64,000 nucleotides of DNA from Diplonema papillatum (GCA_030068145.1 JAPJBO010000804.1:1-64000); one strand, 5' to 3'. Counted from the stretch's first letter, positions 43,232 to 54,808 are shown. A program made the numbers and translations. Notes: generated by a model from the letters alone, not told the origin.

Positions 43232-43744
43232 AAGTGCTTTCAGGTGTTTTGGCACGTGTTTTGGGGTGAAACAAGAAGAAACTGTGGCAAGTGAAGCACA
43301 CATTCAGAAGAACCGGCTTCTTTTTCACCTAACTCGTCAAAATGGGGCTGGGAGAGCAGAGCAAAGTGTCAACCCAGTGCTTGAGAGCCCCGCGCGTAGG
43401 CAGACCGCGTCAATCCAGGTTTCCCCCACTCCAAGGCAAACGTGAACACTCCCCTGTGGCTCGATGCGGTGGGAACACGGGACAATAACATCGGAAGAGA
43501 CGGAGCGCGAGGGAGGAGGCGTCCTTGTCCTCTCAGAGCAGAGTCGTGCACAGGTACGTCCTGGTACCAGAAATAGAGTTGCACGGCAAAAGACGCTCTG
43601 GTATCTTGCTTTTGGCCCAGGAGGTTACGAATATCTCTGCCTGCGTGCGTCTTATGCCGGACAGGCTTGGCATCCATTTTTTGGACTGAGTCGTGGGCAA
43701 CAGTGCGGTCAACTCTGAAGGGCAAATACCGTAAAGGGAGATAT

Positions 43745-43812
43745 GTTGGACCGGACAAAATGGTCCAACTCACCTATTTTGGGCTCTGGTGGTCCAACTT
43801 TTGTCCGGCCAA
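43745..43812. repeat. fold-back element, copy 1
   Basis: GTTGGACCGGACAAAA at 43745 and its near inverse TTTTGTCCGGCCAAC ending 43812, with TGGTCCAA repeated inside in both orientations. Related to 44330-44412. Confidence 0.7.
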
Positions 43813-44329
43813 CTTTTTTCGGGGGGTTCTGTGTACTTGGTGCAGTTTTGCGGCTGGCCAGCACTCGCTCCACTCCGTAGTCGCGCATGGGTCCGCCGTC
43901 AGGAGTTCCCGAACAGGCGCTGCGTAACCCGCCCAGTTCCATCCAGCAACTCGCAACGAAGCACCCTGACCATGGTCCAGCCCTTGGTCGCCATGGCCCT
44001 GTGGTGGAATCACAAGATCTTCCTTGCGTGGAAGGATGTTTGATCGCGACCGGTTGCGGTTGGTCAGTGCCGAGGGTGGACCAAGATGCGTCCACCGTCT
44101 GTCCCATTGCTTTGGTAGAGTGCAAACGCAAAAATGCAGAGTGCAAACGAGGTGGCTCGAGGTTGGCTGACAGTGAAGGAAAAAGTATGAGCCGCCAATA
44201 AACGACGATCTTGGTACGCTCAAGAAGAAACCCAACGCAAACCCGCGCCTGACTACCCATTTGTCAAGGGATATGTTTTTACCTCATGCCCATCGACCCA
44301 ACCCCGCCTAAGTGGATACGTGCCTGGGC
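43813..44329. other. spacer between two fold-back elements, no gene called
   Basis: Overlapping frames on both strands of this GC-balanced stretch are open for about 100 codons but show no motif. Codon-usage data would be needed to choose any of them. Confidence 0.25.
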
Positions 44330-44412
44330 GGAAATATGTTGGACTGGACAAAATGGTCCAATTGTTTTGGTCGTCCGCGGTCCAACCTTTGTGTCCGGTC
44401 CAACATATTTTC
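44330..44412. repeat. fold-back element, copy 2
   Basis: GGAAATATGTTGGACTGG at 44330 pairs with TCCGGTCCAACATATTTTC ending at 44412. A third half-site, GGTCCAACATATTTCCGG, follows at 44414. Confidence 0.7.
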
Positions 44413-44499
44413 GGTCCAACATATTTCCGGTCCAACTTTCTGCTGCAGATATACGCAACACGAGGGAGATGTGTTAAACCCCTCTCCCCGCACAAAACT

Positions 44500-44706
44500 C
44501 TGGTAGCACGGGTGGTCCTGGCTGTGACGAGCTACGAACAGCCGCCTGACAAACCAGGCTCGCACCACTGTCCTGTCTGCGGACACTCAGGTTCCGCGCT
44601 GATGACGGTCCGCCTTATGTGTCTGTGGCTTAAAGGACCGAAACACGACGCAGACGGGACCAGAGCACATACCCATTCCAAGCACGTTCTTGCAATCCCC
44701 CCGCAC
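44500..44706 (+). repeat. dispersed repeat D
   Basis: CACGGGTGGTCCTGGCTGTG, GAACAGCCGCCTGACAAACC, GCGCTGATGACGGTCCGCC and TTCCAAGCACGTTCTTGCAA in order. Confidence 0.8.
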
Positions 44707-45503
44707 AAAAGGAAAAAGTCTGGGTCCGAAGTGCGGGGATGGTGAAAGCGTTGCGCACAGAAAGTGTCCCATTCCCACCTCTGTAGTTACGTTGTTTCTC
44801 CTCCAGTATCTCCTACAATTCTGAATCTGACTTCAGTCCGATGGTATTCCGGCTCTTGTCTGATGAAGTCGAAGTTTGGCCTGACTTCTGTCTGACCGTG
44901 TGACTTCATTGTGACTATCTCTCTCGCAGCCCTGGCTGTAGCCTCCACGCAACGTAGGACTGCGGCTTGTGAACGTAGGCCCTTAAGTGTCTATACAGCA
45001 TGACAGTATCCACCGATCCTGCAATCCCCCCAAACAAGTCATTGCGTTCTTTGAAATATTGTGACGATAGTGGGAAGTCACCGGCATGCCGATGCGTTCC
45101 ACACTACGCCTGCCTTTCGCTACGTGACACCGGATGGGTCACCCTCGGCGCGCTTCAGTCGTGGCGCAACCCGCGTCGGCTGCAACTGCTGCTGGTAGCT
45201 TGTGACAAGTGCGTAGTCAGATCCGGATTCGGAGTTCTCGTTCTCTCGCTTCCGGCGAGCTGCGAGTCATATTGCGTTCTAGCGAGTTGCAGCTCACTAT
45301 CACTGAGTTTTTGAGCTGGCTGCTCAAACACGGTCGTATCGTCAGGGTCTTCTCCCCGAGGCGGATGAGCCTGTGCTCTCGCACCCCTGCCCCCAAATCA
45401 CGTCCGGAGCCGAAACCCAGCGACAACCGCTGGTGCATATTCTACTTCCCGCATTTCGTGCGAAAATAACAACGCCCTTCTAATCCAGAATTATAACGCT
45501 AGA
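44707..45503. other. intergenic, no gene seen
   Basis: No convincing frame or RNA. Bases 44820-44910 contain short repeats of a GTCTGA-type step. Confidence 0.35.
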
Positions 45504-45756
45504 ATGGTACCCCCCGAAAACCGAAGGAACGAAGTACGCAATAACTCCGCAAGTGTGATGGACCTTTCTTCGGAGGGGCTCACGCACTCAAAGATCGACT
45601 TATACGCAAGAACTCCGTACAAACAACGCGGGCTAAGTAGCCTGGAACTAGTGTGATGGACCTTTCTTCGGACGGGCTCCCGCACTCAAAGTTCGACTTA
45701 TACGCACGAACTATGCAGGAACTACGCAATACAATAGGAGGTTTCGGGGGTACCAT
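45504..45756. mobile_element. 253-bp inverted-repeat element with internal tandem duplication
   Basis: Left end ATGGTACCCCCCGAAAACC and the reverse complement of the right end, ATGGTACCCCCGAAACC, are inverted repeats with two one-base gaps. Inside, GTGTGATGGACCTTTCTTCG plus about 40 following bases occur twice (45555 and 45651). No target duplication is obvious. Confidence 0.65.
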
Positions 45757-45839
45757 AGGAAATGTGGAAAGCAGGGGCTTATTCGAACGAACGTTAGCGG
45801 CACCGGGTGCGTGGCATGGCGACCCGCTGGCTGCAGCAT

Positions 45840-46035
45840 GGGGCGGGTTCCTGACGAGCTACGAACAGCCGCCTTGCAAACGAGACCCACACCGCTGTCC
45901 TGTCTGCACATTCCGGTTCCGTGCTGGTGACGGCCCGCCCCATGCCCGCTTAAAACCCGAAACACGGTGCAAGATGGGACCAATGCGGGGTTCGCTCGTA
46001 ACCCTTCCAAGCACGTTCTTGCAAGCTCCTTCCTG
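45840..46035 (+). repeat. dispersed repeat D, diverged
   Basis: CTGACGAGCTACGAACAGCC, CACCGCTGTCCTGTCTGC and TTCCAAGCACGTTCTTGCAA in the usual order, with internal changes. Confidence 0.7.
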
Positions 46036-46344
46036 CCCTTCCCACGACGCACTAATAAACGAACTTTTTCCTCCAGTGTTGGCACATTGCATATCACTTG
46101 TAAAGCATCATTTCCAATTGAGTTCCAAGTGATATTCCTGTACGACACTTTGCAAACCACTCGTAATTCCACTTATGCATATGAGACGATGCCAAAAAGG
46201 CGAGGGAAGTTTGGCAGAAAGATTCTATCACGGTACGCAAAAGGGTGTGCGACCTGTGCACCCAACAGGGACCTCCAACCCAGAGAGAAACGGGAGGGTC
46301 TGTGCTCAGCACTCGACACTAGATCAACGAATGCAAACTTGCAC

Positions 46345-46575
46345 TCTGAAAATGGCAACCCCTGCTCAACATGCATGCGCGTGGGGGGCCCAAGACTAAA
46401 CTCAAAGTGAATTTCTTCTTGGTGTCGGTCGCAACACTTACAAACATGGCGAGCCGTAGTTAAAAAAGTGATAAGCATACCTACTACCCTCATACTACCC
46501 GCCTCACAGCCTCAATGGTCAACCGGAGACCCTAAAACACCGAACCTCTAAATCACAATAAACGCTAGAAAAGCC
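46345..46575 (+). repeat. repeat G, diverged
   Basis: Keeps GTGGGGGGCCCAAGACTA and CTTGGTGTCGGTCGCAA, and ends in a weak common tail (GGTCAACCGGAGACCCTAAA). Confidence 0.6.
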
Positions 46576-47025
46576 TGACTTCTTCCATCGACCCGGAAAC
46601 AGCCAGACAGCAGCCCGGAAAGGTCGCACCGCGTATAGCGAGCAGGAACAAAGCTTGGCCTGGAAGTGACCAGTTTGACCTCATCCTCATCATCGTTGGC
46701 TCTCCCAACGGACGACGTCATACAGTGACACTAGCCCGTGAATAGCGCTCGCCTGCCTTCATGGCACGTGCACTTTACAGAACTCAATGCTCAGCAGAAG
46801 GCTTCCCGGGTTGATTTGGGCTTCCATTCATATTCGGCCTCCGAATACGGTCCCCTCGTACGCGAGAGTCTTTTTGCCAAAGCACCCGTCCCCTAGCCTC
46901 AGATGCTGGAGTTAAAGAGGGAATGCCCAAGTCACGCCCGACCAACCTAAAACGCGTGTAAAAGCACACGAATGGCGGGTGTGACACCAGCCTTTCTAAC
47001 ACCAGCGTCTGGCTGGACTCCACCG

Positions 47026-47310
47026 TGTGGGTTCATAAAACGCCGGCAAAATGTGTCGCCAAACCGCCGGGACCCTGAAAGGACCCTGAAAGAACCCTGA
47101 AAGGACCTGAAAGACCCCTGTTTTCCAAAAAAAGGGGGGCCCCCAGCAGCCCAAACCCAGAAACTTACCACTTGGGTGGTCCCAAAATGCTCGGGAAATT
47201 CAAAATAACTGCTCGTTTAGGCTGAAATAATGGCTGCAGAATGCAAAAACAAGACAGAATCACCTCCCACAAGGCTATTCCTTAAGGAAAACATCAGAAA
47301 ACCCAGGCGG
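47026..47310 (+). repeat. dispersed repeat L with a CCTGAAA microrepeat
   Basis: GTGGGTTCATAAAACGCCGG, four or five GGACCCTGAAA-type steps, CCACTTGGGTGGTCCCAAAA, then AATAATGGCTGCAGAATGC and AAGGCTATTCCTTAAGG. The first part recurs at 51519-51676 and the second inside repeat M at 31140-31355. Confidence 0.75.
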
Positions 47311-47396
47311 GGCGGATGTGCCTGGCGCTCCGCTCTCGTGGCATGGGTGATGCGGGTGAAAAATACGCTGCGGCCGCGGCTGCGGCCAACGGCCCG

Positions 47397-47592
47397 CCTC
47401 AAAGCTGCCACTGACGAGCTTGCTCGGACGTGCAGGATTGCCGAAAGGGAATGCGTGAACATTCCGCAACCCGGATGCAGAGATCTGAAGTGGTGACACA
47501 TTGACGATCCTGTTGACCATGTCCACAGGCCCCGGATGATGCAGTCGTCTCTTTGTGAAGGAAGGGTTGACCCTTGAAACGCTCCACGCGGG
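47397..47592 (+). repeat. repeat K, copy 2
   Basis: Nearly identical to 41058-41262 (CTCAAAGCTGCCACTGACGA to CTTTGTGAAGGAAGGGTTGA). Confidence 0.8.
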
Positions 47593-48764
47593 GACAGGGT
47601 TAACTAGGATGCGCACACTAGTATTCGATGCCTTCAACGAACTTTTACGACAATGGTCACCCGGGGACTTGAAAGCCCCCGGAATCCTGAGGACGGGACT
47701 GTACGAAGATGCGTGCGGTGCTGACAAACACGCGGCAAGGTTGTCGCAGGGGATTTTCATTTACTTGACCGCGGAAAAAGTTGAGCTGATCTTCACTAAC
47801 AACCAAAAACGTCGAAAGACACCAATCTGTACACCCATACGGACTTTCCGACAACTTCCCAGATGAACTGCAAGTGCAACCAAAATGATTGTCTAACGAA
47901 GTGCGTAGGTTCGATTCCTCGCTGACTAACATTCTAGCGTTGGGGGATGTGCTCCCTTCTGCGACCAGTAGCTTCGAGCTTCTCTTCGGAACGTGGATGT
48001 CGTCTTTTTGTGTCCAATCTCGCCCCCTTGGCTGCGCGTGTTTTTGGGCGTTTTCGAGTGCGAAGGACAGCCCGTGCACGATCTGGCCAAGATGGAGCAA
48101 GTCAGCCTCAGCTGGGACTCACGGGTGGAGGGTTCATGAGCTGCAACAATTACCAAACGCAATGTTTCTCGGGATTCCGGCTTCCCAACCAAAGCAAAAA
48201 AAAAAAACTCGACACTTCCGCCGGTAGAGAAAACATGCCTAAAGAAATCAACTGCCTTCGGGTAGGCTAGTGTGACACTAATTGTCGTCGGGAAAAAAGA
48301 AACTCGACACGTGACGTGAAAAATGTGTAGTACCGGTAGTATTTGTCGCATCAGACGAAAGAATCGTTTTCGACTTCTTTGCGCGGCCAACTCTTGTCCC
48401 TCTGGGTTCAAAAAGAATGTGCAGTAAAAGTACGAAGGCTCTGGTAAAAAATCCCAAGAAACCCCCCAGAAAAAGCGAACTTGCACTCTAAAAAGCCCCG
48501 GATTAGGGGAAACCGCTAGTTCCGCCGCACAACTTTCTGTCGACACGTGCTCCGACATGCTCTCCACCACCTTTACTAGTGTCAGCGTTGCGAACACAGC
48601 ATCCTCCAATTGGCAAGATTCTGCCGAGAGTCTGTCGGTAAGCTGCCCCTAGCTGTCAGCGAACGTTCGCTCTAAGACCGAGAACGTTTGCCGAAGTTTG
48701 GGACGTACACCAATGAACGGGCCCTCATCAGCAACAATAGAGCAACAACGAGGGGAAAATAAAT
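47593..48764. other. intergenic, no gene seen
   Basis: A common-tail relic lies at 47643-47690. GGTTCGATTCC at 47909 recalls a tRNA T loop but no cloverleaf can be drawn. 48245-48300 is related to 13046-13100. Confidence 0.35.
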
Positions 48765-49033
48765 CAGGGGATTAGCTTCTATATCCACATTTTGGACTGT
48801 CTGTCCAAATTTGGAAGAGCCGGCGGGGGAAAAGAAGAAGGAAAAAATGGACCTACACCATCACCCAGGCCCCCGGCAGAGGTGGCCAATGTGCAATCCG
48901 AGGCGCTCAGGGTCCAGCATTGTCGTGACGATACGTCGCCGTGCTGTGTTGAGCCTATTCCCGAGTGAGGACGCAAAAAGCCGTCAGCGGTCCAAATTTT
49001 GGAAAATGGGCCGGAGACCAAGCTAATGCCCTG
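48765..49033 (+). mobile_element. hAT-type MITE, copy 3, uninterrupted
   Basis: Starts CAGGGGATTAGCTT and ends AAGCTAATGCCCTG, 269 bp. As the shortest copy without a large insertion it defines the family: subterminal palindrome (ATTTTGGACTGTCTGTCCAA), an A-rich internal site, then ACCCAGGCCCCCGGCAGAGG and a TCCAAATTTTGGAAAATGGG block before the right end. Flanks are A/T rich (AAATAAAT and AAAAAATA), so a target duplication is ambiguous. Confidence 0.8.
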
Positions 49034-49354
49034 AAAAAATAGGAAAAGGGGAAAAAAAAAAGGTGGCGAGGCAAAAAAAAAAAAAAGGCAAAAAAGAAGA
49101 AAATGTGTTCTTCGTCCTCCTCTGTCCATGAGTTTCTTTCGTTCGCAATATCCCAGATTCGATTCTGGAAAACTCGTCTCTCCTGGCAGACAGGGTGCAG
49201 TTGCGGCAGTCGCAATCCAAACTGCTCTCGAGATTCGGGAAGATTCCCCCCCCCCCACAGATCCCAGATTCGATTCTGGAAGAACCCACGCACATGCGCA
49301 GAAGACAGGGGTTGTGGAGGTTGCCGGTCTTTCCTCCGAAAGAACCGGAGGGAT

Positions 49355-49490
49355 TCCCAAGTGCTGTAACTACCGAACCACGTGTTGAACGGACGTGAGG
49401 TCATGCGGGTCTACCCAACACGACAAATCATACAAAAACAACAGGTCAAAAGTCCTGAGTGAGACAGCAACACACGGTGGTGTAAGCGAA
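49355..49490 (+). repeat. dispersed repeat P, partial
   Basis: CTACCGAACCACGTGTTGAA through CACACGGTGGTGTAAGCGAA. Confidence 0.7.
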
Positions 49491-50214
49491 GCAGCTTTCA
49501 AAACAGCAAAATAGGAGTTTCAAGCGCAGTTTCACTCCCAAGATACTCTGCTTGGGCGTGAGAAACAAGATTCTTCTCGCTTGAAACGGGTTGGCATTGC
49601 GGACGTGAAGAAACGTCTGCAAAGCTCGGAAGCGAAGCTGCAGAAGTGTGTGCGCATCTGAACTGATCGCAGTGGGGCAGTAAACCCAACATTATTTGCA
49701 CGTGCGGGAACGAAACTGTAGTAGTATGCACACATGTATACTGTTCACACGTAGATTGTGACTTTCGGGCAGAAAGAAACCCCGGAAATGACTGGACACA
49801 CAACAGGAAATGAGCGCGCGCTCTAGATTGAGTTGAATATTCGGCAGCCGGCAACGAAGACACGCACACACGCACCACCACAAGATGCGGTACGCATGCC
49901 AGAAAACGATACCTTTCGACGATGGTCACCCGGGGACCTAAACCCCGGGATCCTAGCTACTCTTTCACTCTGAAAACCGAACCTCTAAACCACAATAAAC
50001 GCTGAAAAACAGCAAGTCGTGCCCGCTCACTAATCTATCAACCCCTTTCCCCCCTCGGGTGTCGTAACCAGAAGCTATTAACCCGCCCGAGGGAGGGTTC
50101 GTCGGGCAAAAGAAAAAGGGACAGACTCGCGTAGTGGGGGGGCGGGGCGAACAGTCGTCCCACCACTGCGTCCGTTCTAACGACTGCGATCACTTTCGCT
50201 GGGAAAAGAAGAAG
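49491..50214. other. intergenic, no gene seen
   Basis: Frames on the minus strand here are Cys and Ser rich without motifs. A tail motif lies at 49919-49975. Confidence 0.35.
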
Positions 50215-50775
50215 GGGGGGGGGGGCAGCGCTCTTGTTAAGGATCAGCCACTTTGGCCGGATGGCCGGATAAACCAGACTTGGAGGCTGGGTGGTCAAAT
50301 TCTCTAAGGTGAAATGGTCAAAATTCCCTGCCAAAAGTGGGCCCACAAAATTTTTCCAAAGTGTGGTATTTGGGGCAAAAAAAAAATTTTTTTTTTCTGA
50401 CCGCCCACCGTGGTGACCACCTTAGAGTGTGACAGGTAGCGTCTCCCCCCTCCACAGTGAAAATAGCCTGAGGGGGGGGGGGGGGGGGCAGCGCTCTTGT
50501 TAAGGATCAGCCACTTTGGCCGGATGGCCGGATAAACCAGACCCCCCCCTCTACAGTGCAGTTGCCTTGGAGGCTGGGTGGTCAAATTCTCTAAGGTGAA
50601 ATGGTCAAAATTCCCTGCCAAAAGTGGGCCCACAAAAATTTTCCAAAGTGTGGTATTTGGGGTATTTGGGGCAAAAAAAAATTTTTTTTTTCTGACCGCC
50701 CACCGTGGTGACCACCTTAGAGTGTGACAGGTAGCGTCTCCCCCCTCCACAGTGAAAATAGCCTGAGGGGGGGGG
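50215..50775 (+). repeat. tandem duplication of about 270 bp with G runs
   Basis: GGGGGGCAGCGCTCTTGTTA, GGCCGGATGGCCGGATAAAC, GGTCAAATTCTCTAAGGTG and GCGTCTCCCCCCTCCACAG appear in two consecutive copies, each bounded by a G run. The second copy has an extra CCTCTACAGTGCAGTTGCC block. Confidence 0.9.
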
Positions 50776-50895
50776 TCAGCCGGCTGATGGATGGATGGAT
50801 GGTTCTTAACAAGATGCCTGGGGGGGGGGGGAGGGGGGGGGGGTCAGCCGGCTGATGGATGGATGGATGGTTCTTAACAAGATGCCTGGGGGGGG
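50776..50895 (+). repeat. short tandem duplication with GGAT steps
   Basis: CAGCCGGCTGATGGATGGAT through CAAGATGCCTGGGGGG is present twice, separated by a G run. Confidence 0.9.
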
Positions 50896-51518
50896 AAGGA
50901 GGTCTGCATTTTGACACACTACCTGTTACAGCAAGTGAAAAGAAAATGAAGATTCTTTTATTATCGATTAGTCAACCTCTACAACCGCCCAGGAACTCCT
51001 TCGAAAAGAAGACTTGTACTCACGTACAAAGAGGATCCACCCCATCGCAGTTGAATGGTCCAGACCAGCGCACTCGCCAACGTGTGGTGTTGACCCCGAT
51101 AATAAAAGAGCAAAATATCGAAATACACCAATCGCCCGTAGCGCCCATGCGGGTTCGCAGGAAACCAGGGTTTTTTTTTTGATTCTAGGGGGGTCCGGCA
51201 AAAAAAAGGTTTTCCGGGTTTTGCAGCTCTCAAGAACATTTCCGGAGATGGGGCTTGCACTGATAAACGAAGCAACGGACGATCAGCATCAACTGACCGA
51301 CGGTGATGAAAATGATAAGGCAAAAGTATTCTTCTAAAGGGCTGTCGCTTCAGAAACTTTGGCCCACATCAAGGCTTCTAACATTTAGTCGCTTCAGAAA
51401 AGTTAGCCCACATCAGTTTTGACGTGGGTCAACTTTATATTTAAAAAAAGAATAGCAGGCACCCCCACGGAACCGTCGTCCCTCCCAGGCAATTCCAGAG
51501 TTTGACTAACACCGGTGT

Positions 51519-51676
51519 GGGTTCATAAAACACCTGCAGAATGTGTCGCCAAACTGCCGGGACCCTGAAAGGACCGTGAAAGGACCCTGAAAGACCCCTG
51601 TTTTTCGGAAAAAAGAGGGGCCCCCAGCAGCCCAAAACTAGAAACCTACCACTTGGGTGGTCCTAAAATGCTCGGG
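51519..51676 (+). repeat. repeat L, first part, cut by a hAT MITE
   Basis: Matches 47026-47200 up to CCTAAAATGCTCGGG, where the MITE at 51677 begins. Confidence 0.75.
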
Positions 51677-52132
51677 AAGGGGATTATCTTCTACATCCAC
51701 ATTTGGACTGTCAGTCCAAATGTGGAAAGGCCGGCGGGGAAAAAGGAGAATAGTTGAGTTGCAGCTCTTGACAAAGATAGATGGAAAAAAGGTGTTTCTA
51801 TTCTTCGCTTTTTCTCACGAACGGGGGGGTCGATCCTGCTTTTGGCTTTGTAGGTTCTCCCGACTCCCCAATTCGTGGTCAGCACAAACTCAAGAGGTCT
51901 AGTCAACTATTCCCTGCAGTATTGGCATACTTTCAAGAAGAAAATGGCGGTTAACCACTACCCAGGCCCCGGCAGAGGTGGCCAGTGTGCAATCCGAGGG
52001 CCTCTCAGGATCCAGCATTGTCGTGAAGATACGTCGCGTCGTGCTGTGTTGAGCCCGTTCCTGCGTGAGGACGCAAAAAGCCGTTGTCGGTCCAAATTTG
52101 GAAAATGGGCCGGAGACCAAGCTAATGCCCTG
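51677..52132 (+). mobile_element. hAT-type MITE, copy 4, with internal insertion
   Basis: The left end is altered (AAGGGGATTATCTT); the right end AAGCTAATGCCCTG is intact. The subterminal palindrome is perfect here: CCACATTTGGACTG, T, CAGTCCAAATGTGG (51697-51725). About 195 bp of unrelated sequence (roughly 51745-51940) lies at the internal A-rich site. Confidence 0.75.
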
Positions 52133-52389
52133 CTAGCACTGAAAACAACAACCTTCGCCCAGTGAATAGAGCCGGACCCCTCAAAACCGAAAACCCAGAA
52201 TCCCAACACAAACCCTGGGCTGAACGTTCATCGTAGTCAAGCACAATATAACGACACAACTAAAAAAAGTGCACGAATGTTCCTTTTGCAAGGCAAACAA
52301 ACAAAAAGAGGTCGCCCGACGACGCGAAGCTTGCTCGTCTTTCGGGGGGCGACGGCAGCACAAGACAAAAATGCATTTTAAGTACGTGG

Positions 52390-52462
52390 TTGTAGTGAGG
52401 CGACCGGAAACTCCTCGGAGAGATGGTCCCTGCACTCCAACTCGTCTCTCTCTCTCTCTGCA
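52390..52462 (+). repeat. repeat H, 3' end only
   Basis: GAGGCGACCGGAAACTCC to a CT run, following an unrelated upstream sequence. Confidence 0.7.
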
Positions 52463-52571
52463 TTTTTCTCCCATGCGGGATTGATTGAGCCGTTTATACC
52501 CCTAGATCTGCCTGCTGTGTCCGTGGCTTCGCTTGATGCCGCGCTTTCAGGACCAAACACGGCGCGCCGGT

Positions 52572-53021
52572 ATATGGGTAAATGTCAAAACCCCCCACCT
52601 TTTTAGGGGGGGGGGGGGGCAAACCTTTTTCGACAAAAATGAAACTGAGTTAATCGGGCACCCATGCATGGGGGCCCTAAAGGGTCCTCTGGGAACAGGA
52701 AATTCAGTTTCCTGCCTAGTTTTCGACTGAGGTGGCCATAAAACTGGTGGGTTTGGCCTGTTTTTCCAGCTTTTGGCACCCGCCAGTCACCGGTGAGGGC
52801 ACTGCTGTGGATTTTGGATCCAGATTGGGATGCTTTCGGCAAGATCAGGACCACAGTTGTGACCCACCGAGCGACCGAGGCCTATAAGGGGCTGAAAATG
52901 CTCCCTCCCCACCCCCCCTCTGGGGGATCCTGGGCCCAGAAACACCCGGGTTTGACTAAGATTTTTTTTTTGGCAGATGAAGTGCAACGGGGGATTGGGT
53001 GGTTTTGGCATTTACCCATAT
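52572..53021. mobile_element. 450-bp inverted-repeat element, possible DNA transposon relic
   Basis: ATATGGGTAAATGTCAAAAC at the left end and the reverse complement of the right end, ATATGGGTAAATGCCAAAAC, differ at one base. GGT flanks both ends (52569-52571 and 53022-53024), a possible 3-bp target duplication. No transposase frame is evident. Confidence 0.65.
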
Positions 53022-53534
53022 GGTGTTCATAAGCAACGTGCCATTCTTGCGTCTACCCCCCGCCGTCGCTGCCTCGAAAAGCATCGTAGTTTCCCCCACT
53101 CGCTCGCGCCTTCCCTCTTGACGCCCTCGTACGACGTTTTTCGTGGCAAACACACCAAACTTCATCGCCCGGCGCCCCGTTCAGTGCCTTTCTTCCATTG
53201 GTAAGCTGGAGTTTCCCATCAGCAGAGTTCGCCACGCCGTGCTGTCGCAAAGGCCGCACGAGCAGGCAAGTCGATGCGGTTCCAGGGGATAGGGTGAACC
53301 TGCTCAGTTACTAATTAGGTTAGATTCGAAGGGCAACTTCCAGATAAGCGATCCATTGGCATCCGTACGTGTAACAGTCCGAATGTGCACTTGACAGCAG
53401 CTTGATGCGGAACAGTGTGAAAAACAGTGGCCATAAAGAAGAGAGCCCGTGGACCGTGCGCCGCAAGCAGTGCTTGCCTGCCTTTGCACTTTACTGATCT
53501 CATGCCTTGGAAGTCCCTTATTGCCAAAAGACAT

Positions 53535-53780
53535 CTATAACCCCGGAGGAGTTTTAACCGAACAAAACAACCCATTTCAGTGTTCACAAGGGAAGTGGGC
53601 GCAAAAATAAAGCAACTGCGATGCTGCTCGCCGGGAAGCTGGCTCGGCTCGCGGTTGCCCAGCCGCGCTGCTCTTCTGCTCCAGCCCCGCGTCGAAGGTG
53701 GATTTGTTCAAAAGAGCTAGTCAGCGATACTCAGCGAGCCCTGCCCGACGACTCTCCCGCAGTTCCTGTACGCGTCATTC
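53535..53780 (+). pseudogene. truncated duplicate of the mitochondrial-type first exon
   Basis: Repeats 54715-54975: the same leader (CGAACAAAACAA, TTTCAGTGTTCA), an ATG at 53621, and coding sequence for GKLAVLA-like residues (GKLARLAVAQPRC), followed by deletions that break the frame soon after. It ends at CGCGTCATTC, where the 83-bp minisatellite begins. Confidence 0.65.
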
Positions 53781-53790
53781 AAAGTGTTCG

Positions 53791-54703
53791 CAGTAGAAGC
53801 AGTGCTTGCCTGCCTTCATGGCACGTGCACTTTACTGCTCTCATGCCTTAGAAGTACGGGGTAGTTGTGCTCGCAGTAGAAGCAGTGCTTGCCTGCCTTC
53901 ATGGCACGTGCACTTTACTGCTCTTATGCCTTAGAAGTACGGGGTAGTAGTGCTCGCAGTAGAAGCAGTGCTTGCCTGCCTTCATGGCACGTGCACTTTA
54001 CTGCTCTCATGCCTTAGAAGTACGGGGTAGTAGTGCTCGCAGTAGAAGCAGTGCTTGCCTGCCTTCATGGCACGTGCACTTTACTGCTCTCATGCCTTAG
54101 AAGTACGGGGTAGTAGTGCTCGCAGTAGAAGCAGTGCTTGCCTGCCTTCATGGCACGTGCACTTTACTGCTCTCATGCCTTAGAAGTACGGGGTAGTAGT
54201 GCTCGCAGTAGAAGCAGTGCTTGCCTGCCTTCATGGCACGTGCACTTTACTGCTCTCATGCCTTAGAAGTACGGGGTAGTAGTGCTCGCAGTAGAAGCAG
54301 TGCTTGCCTGCCTTCATGGCACGTGCACTTTACTGCTCTCATGCCTTAGAAGTACGGGGTAGTAGTGCTCGCAGTAGAAGCAGTGCTTGCCTGCCTTCAT
54401 GGCACGTGCACTTTACTGCTCTCATGCCTTAGAAGTACGGGGTAGTAGTGCTCGCAGTAGAAGCAGTGCTTGCCTGCCTTCATGGCACGTGCACTTTACT
54501 GCTCTCATGCCTTAGAAGTACGGGGTAGTAGTGCTCGCAGTAGAAGCAGTGCTTGCCTGCCTTCATGGCACGTGCACTTTACTGCTCTCATGCCTTAGAA
54601 GTACGGGGTAGTAGTGCTCGCAGTAGAAGCAGTGCTTGCCTGCCTTCGTGGCACCTGCACTTTACCGATCTCATGCCTTAGAAGTCCAAACGATATCCGG
54701 CGA
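53791..54703 (+). repeat. 83-bp minisatellite, 11 units
   Basis: Unit starts fall at 53791 and every 83 bp to 54621; ten are near-identical and the last is diverged. The unit contains GCAGTAGAAGCAGTGCTTGC and GGCACGTGCACTTTACTGC. Related single copies occur at 53465-53510 and 46745-46790, and at the right edge of the 18-bp minisatellite (30377-30420). Confidence 0.97.
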
Positions 54704-54808
54704 CTTCATAACCCGGGAGCTTCAAGCGAACAAAACAAACCCGTTTCAGTGTTCAAGGGAGGGGGTGGGCGCAACAATAAAGCAGCAGGGCCGCCGTGTG
54801 CAACTACG

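Noticed and set aside
43369..44260. Several 100-180-codon frames on both strands
   Set aside because: They overlap each other and the fold-back elements, with no motif or signal peptide; I could not justify one over another.
47890..47930. tRNA suggested by GGTTCGATTCC
   Set aside because: The flanking bases do not form a T stem and no D arm, anticodon arm or acceptor stem can be drawn.
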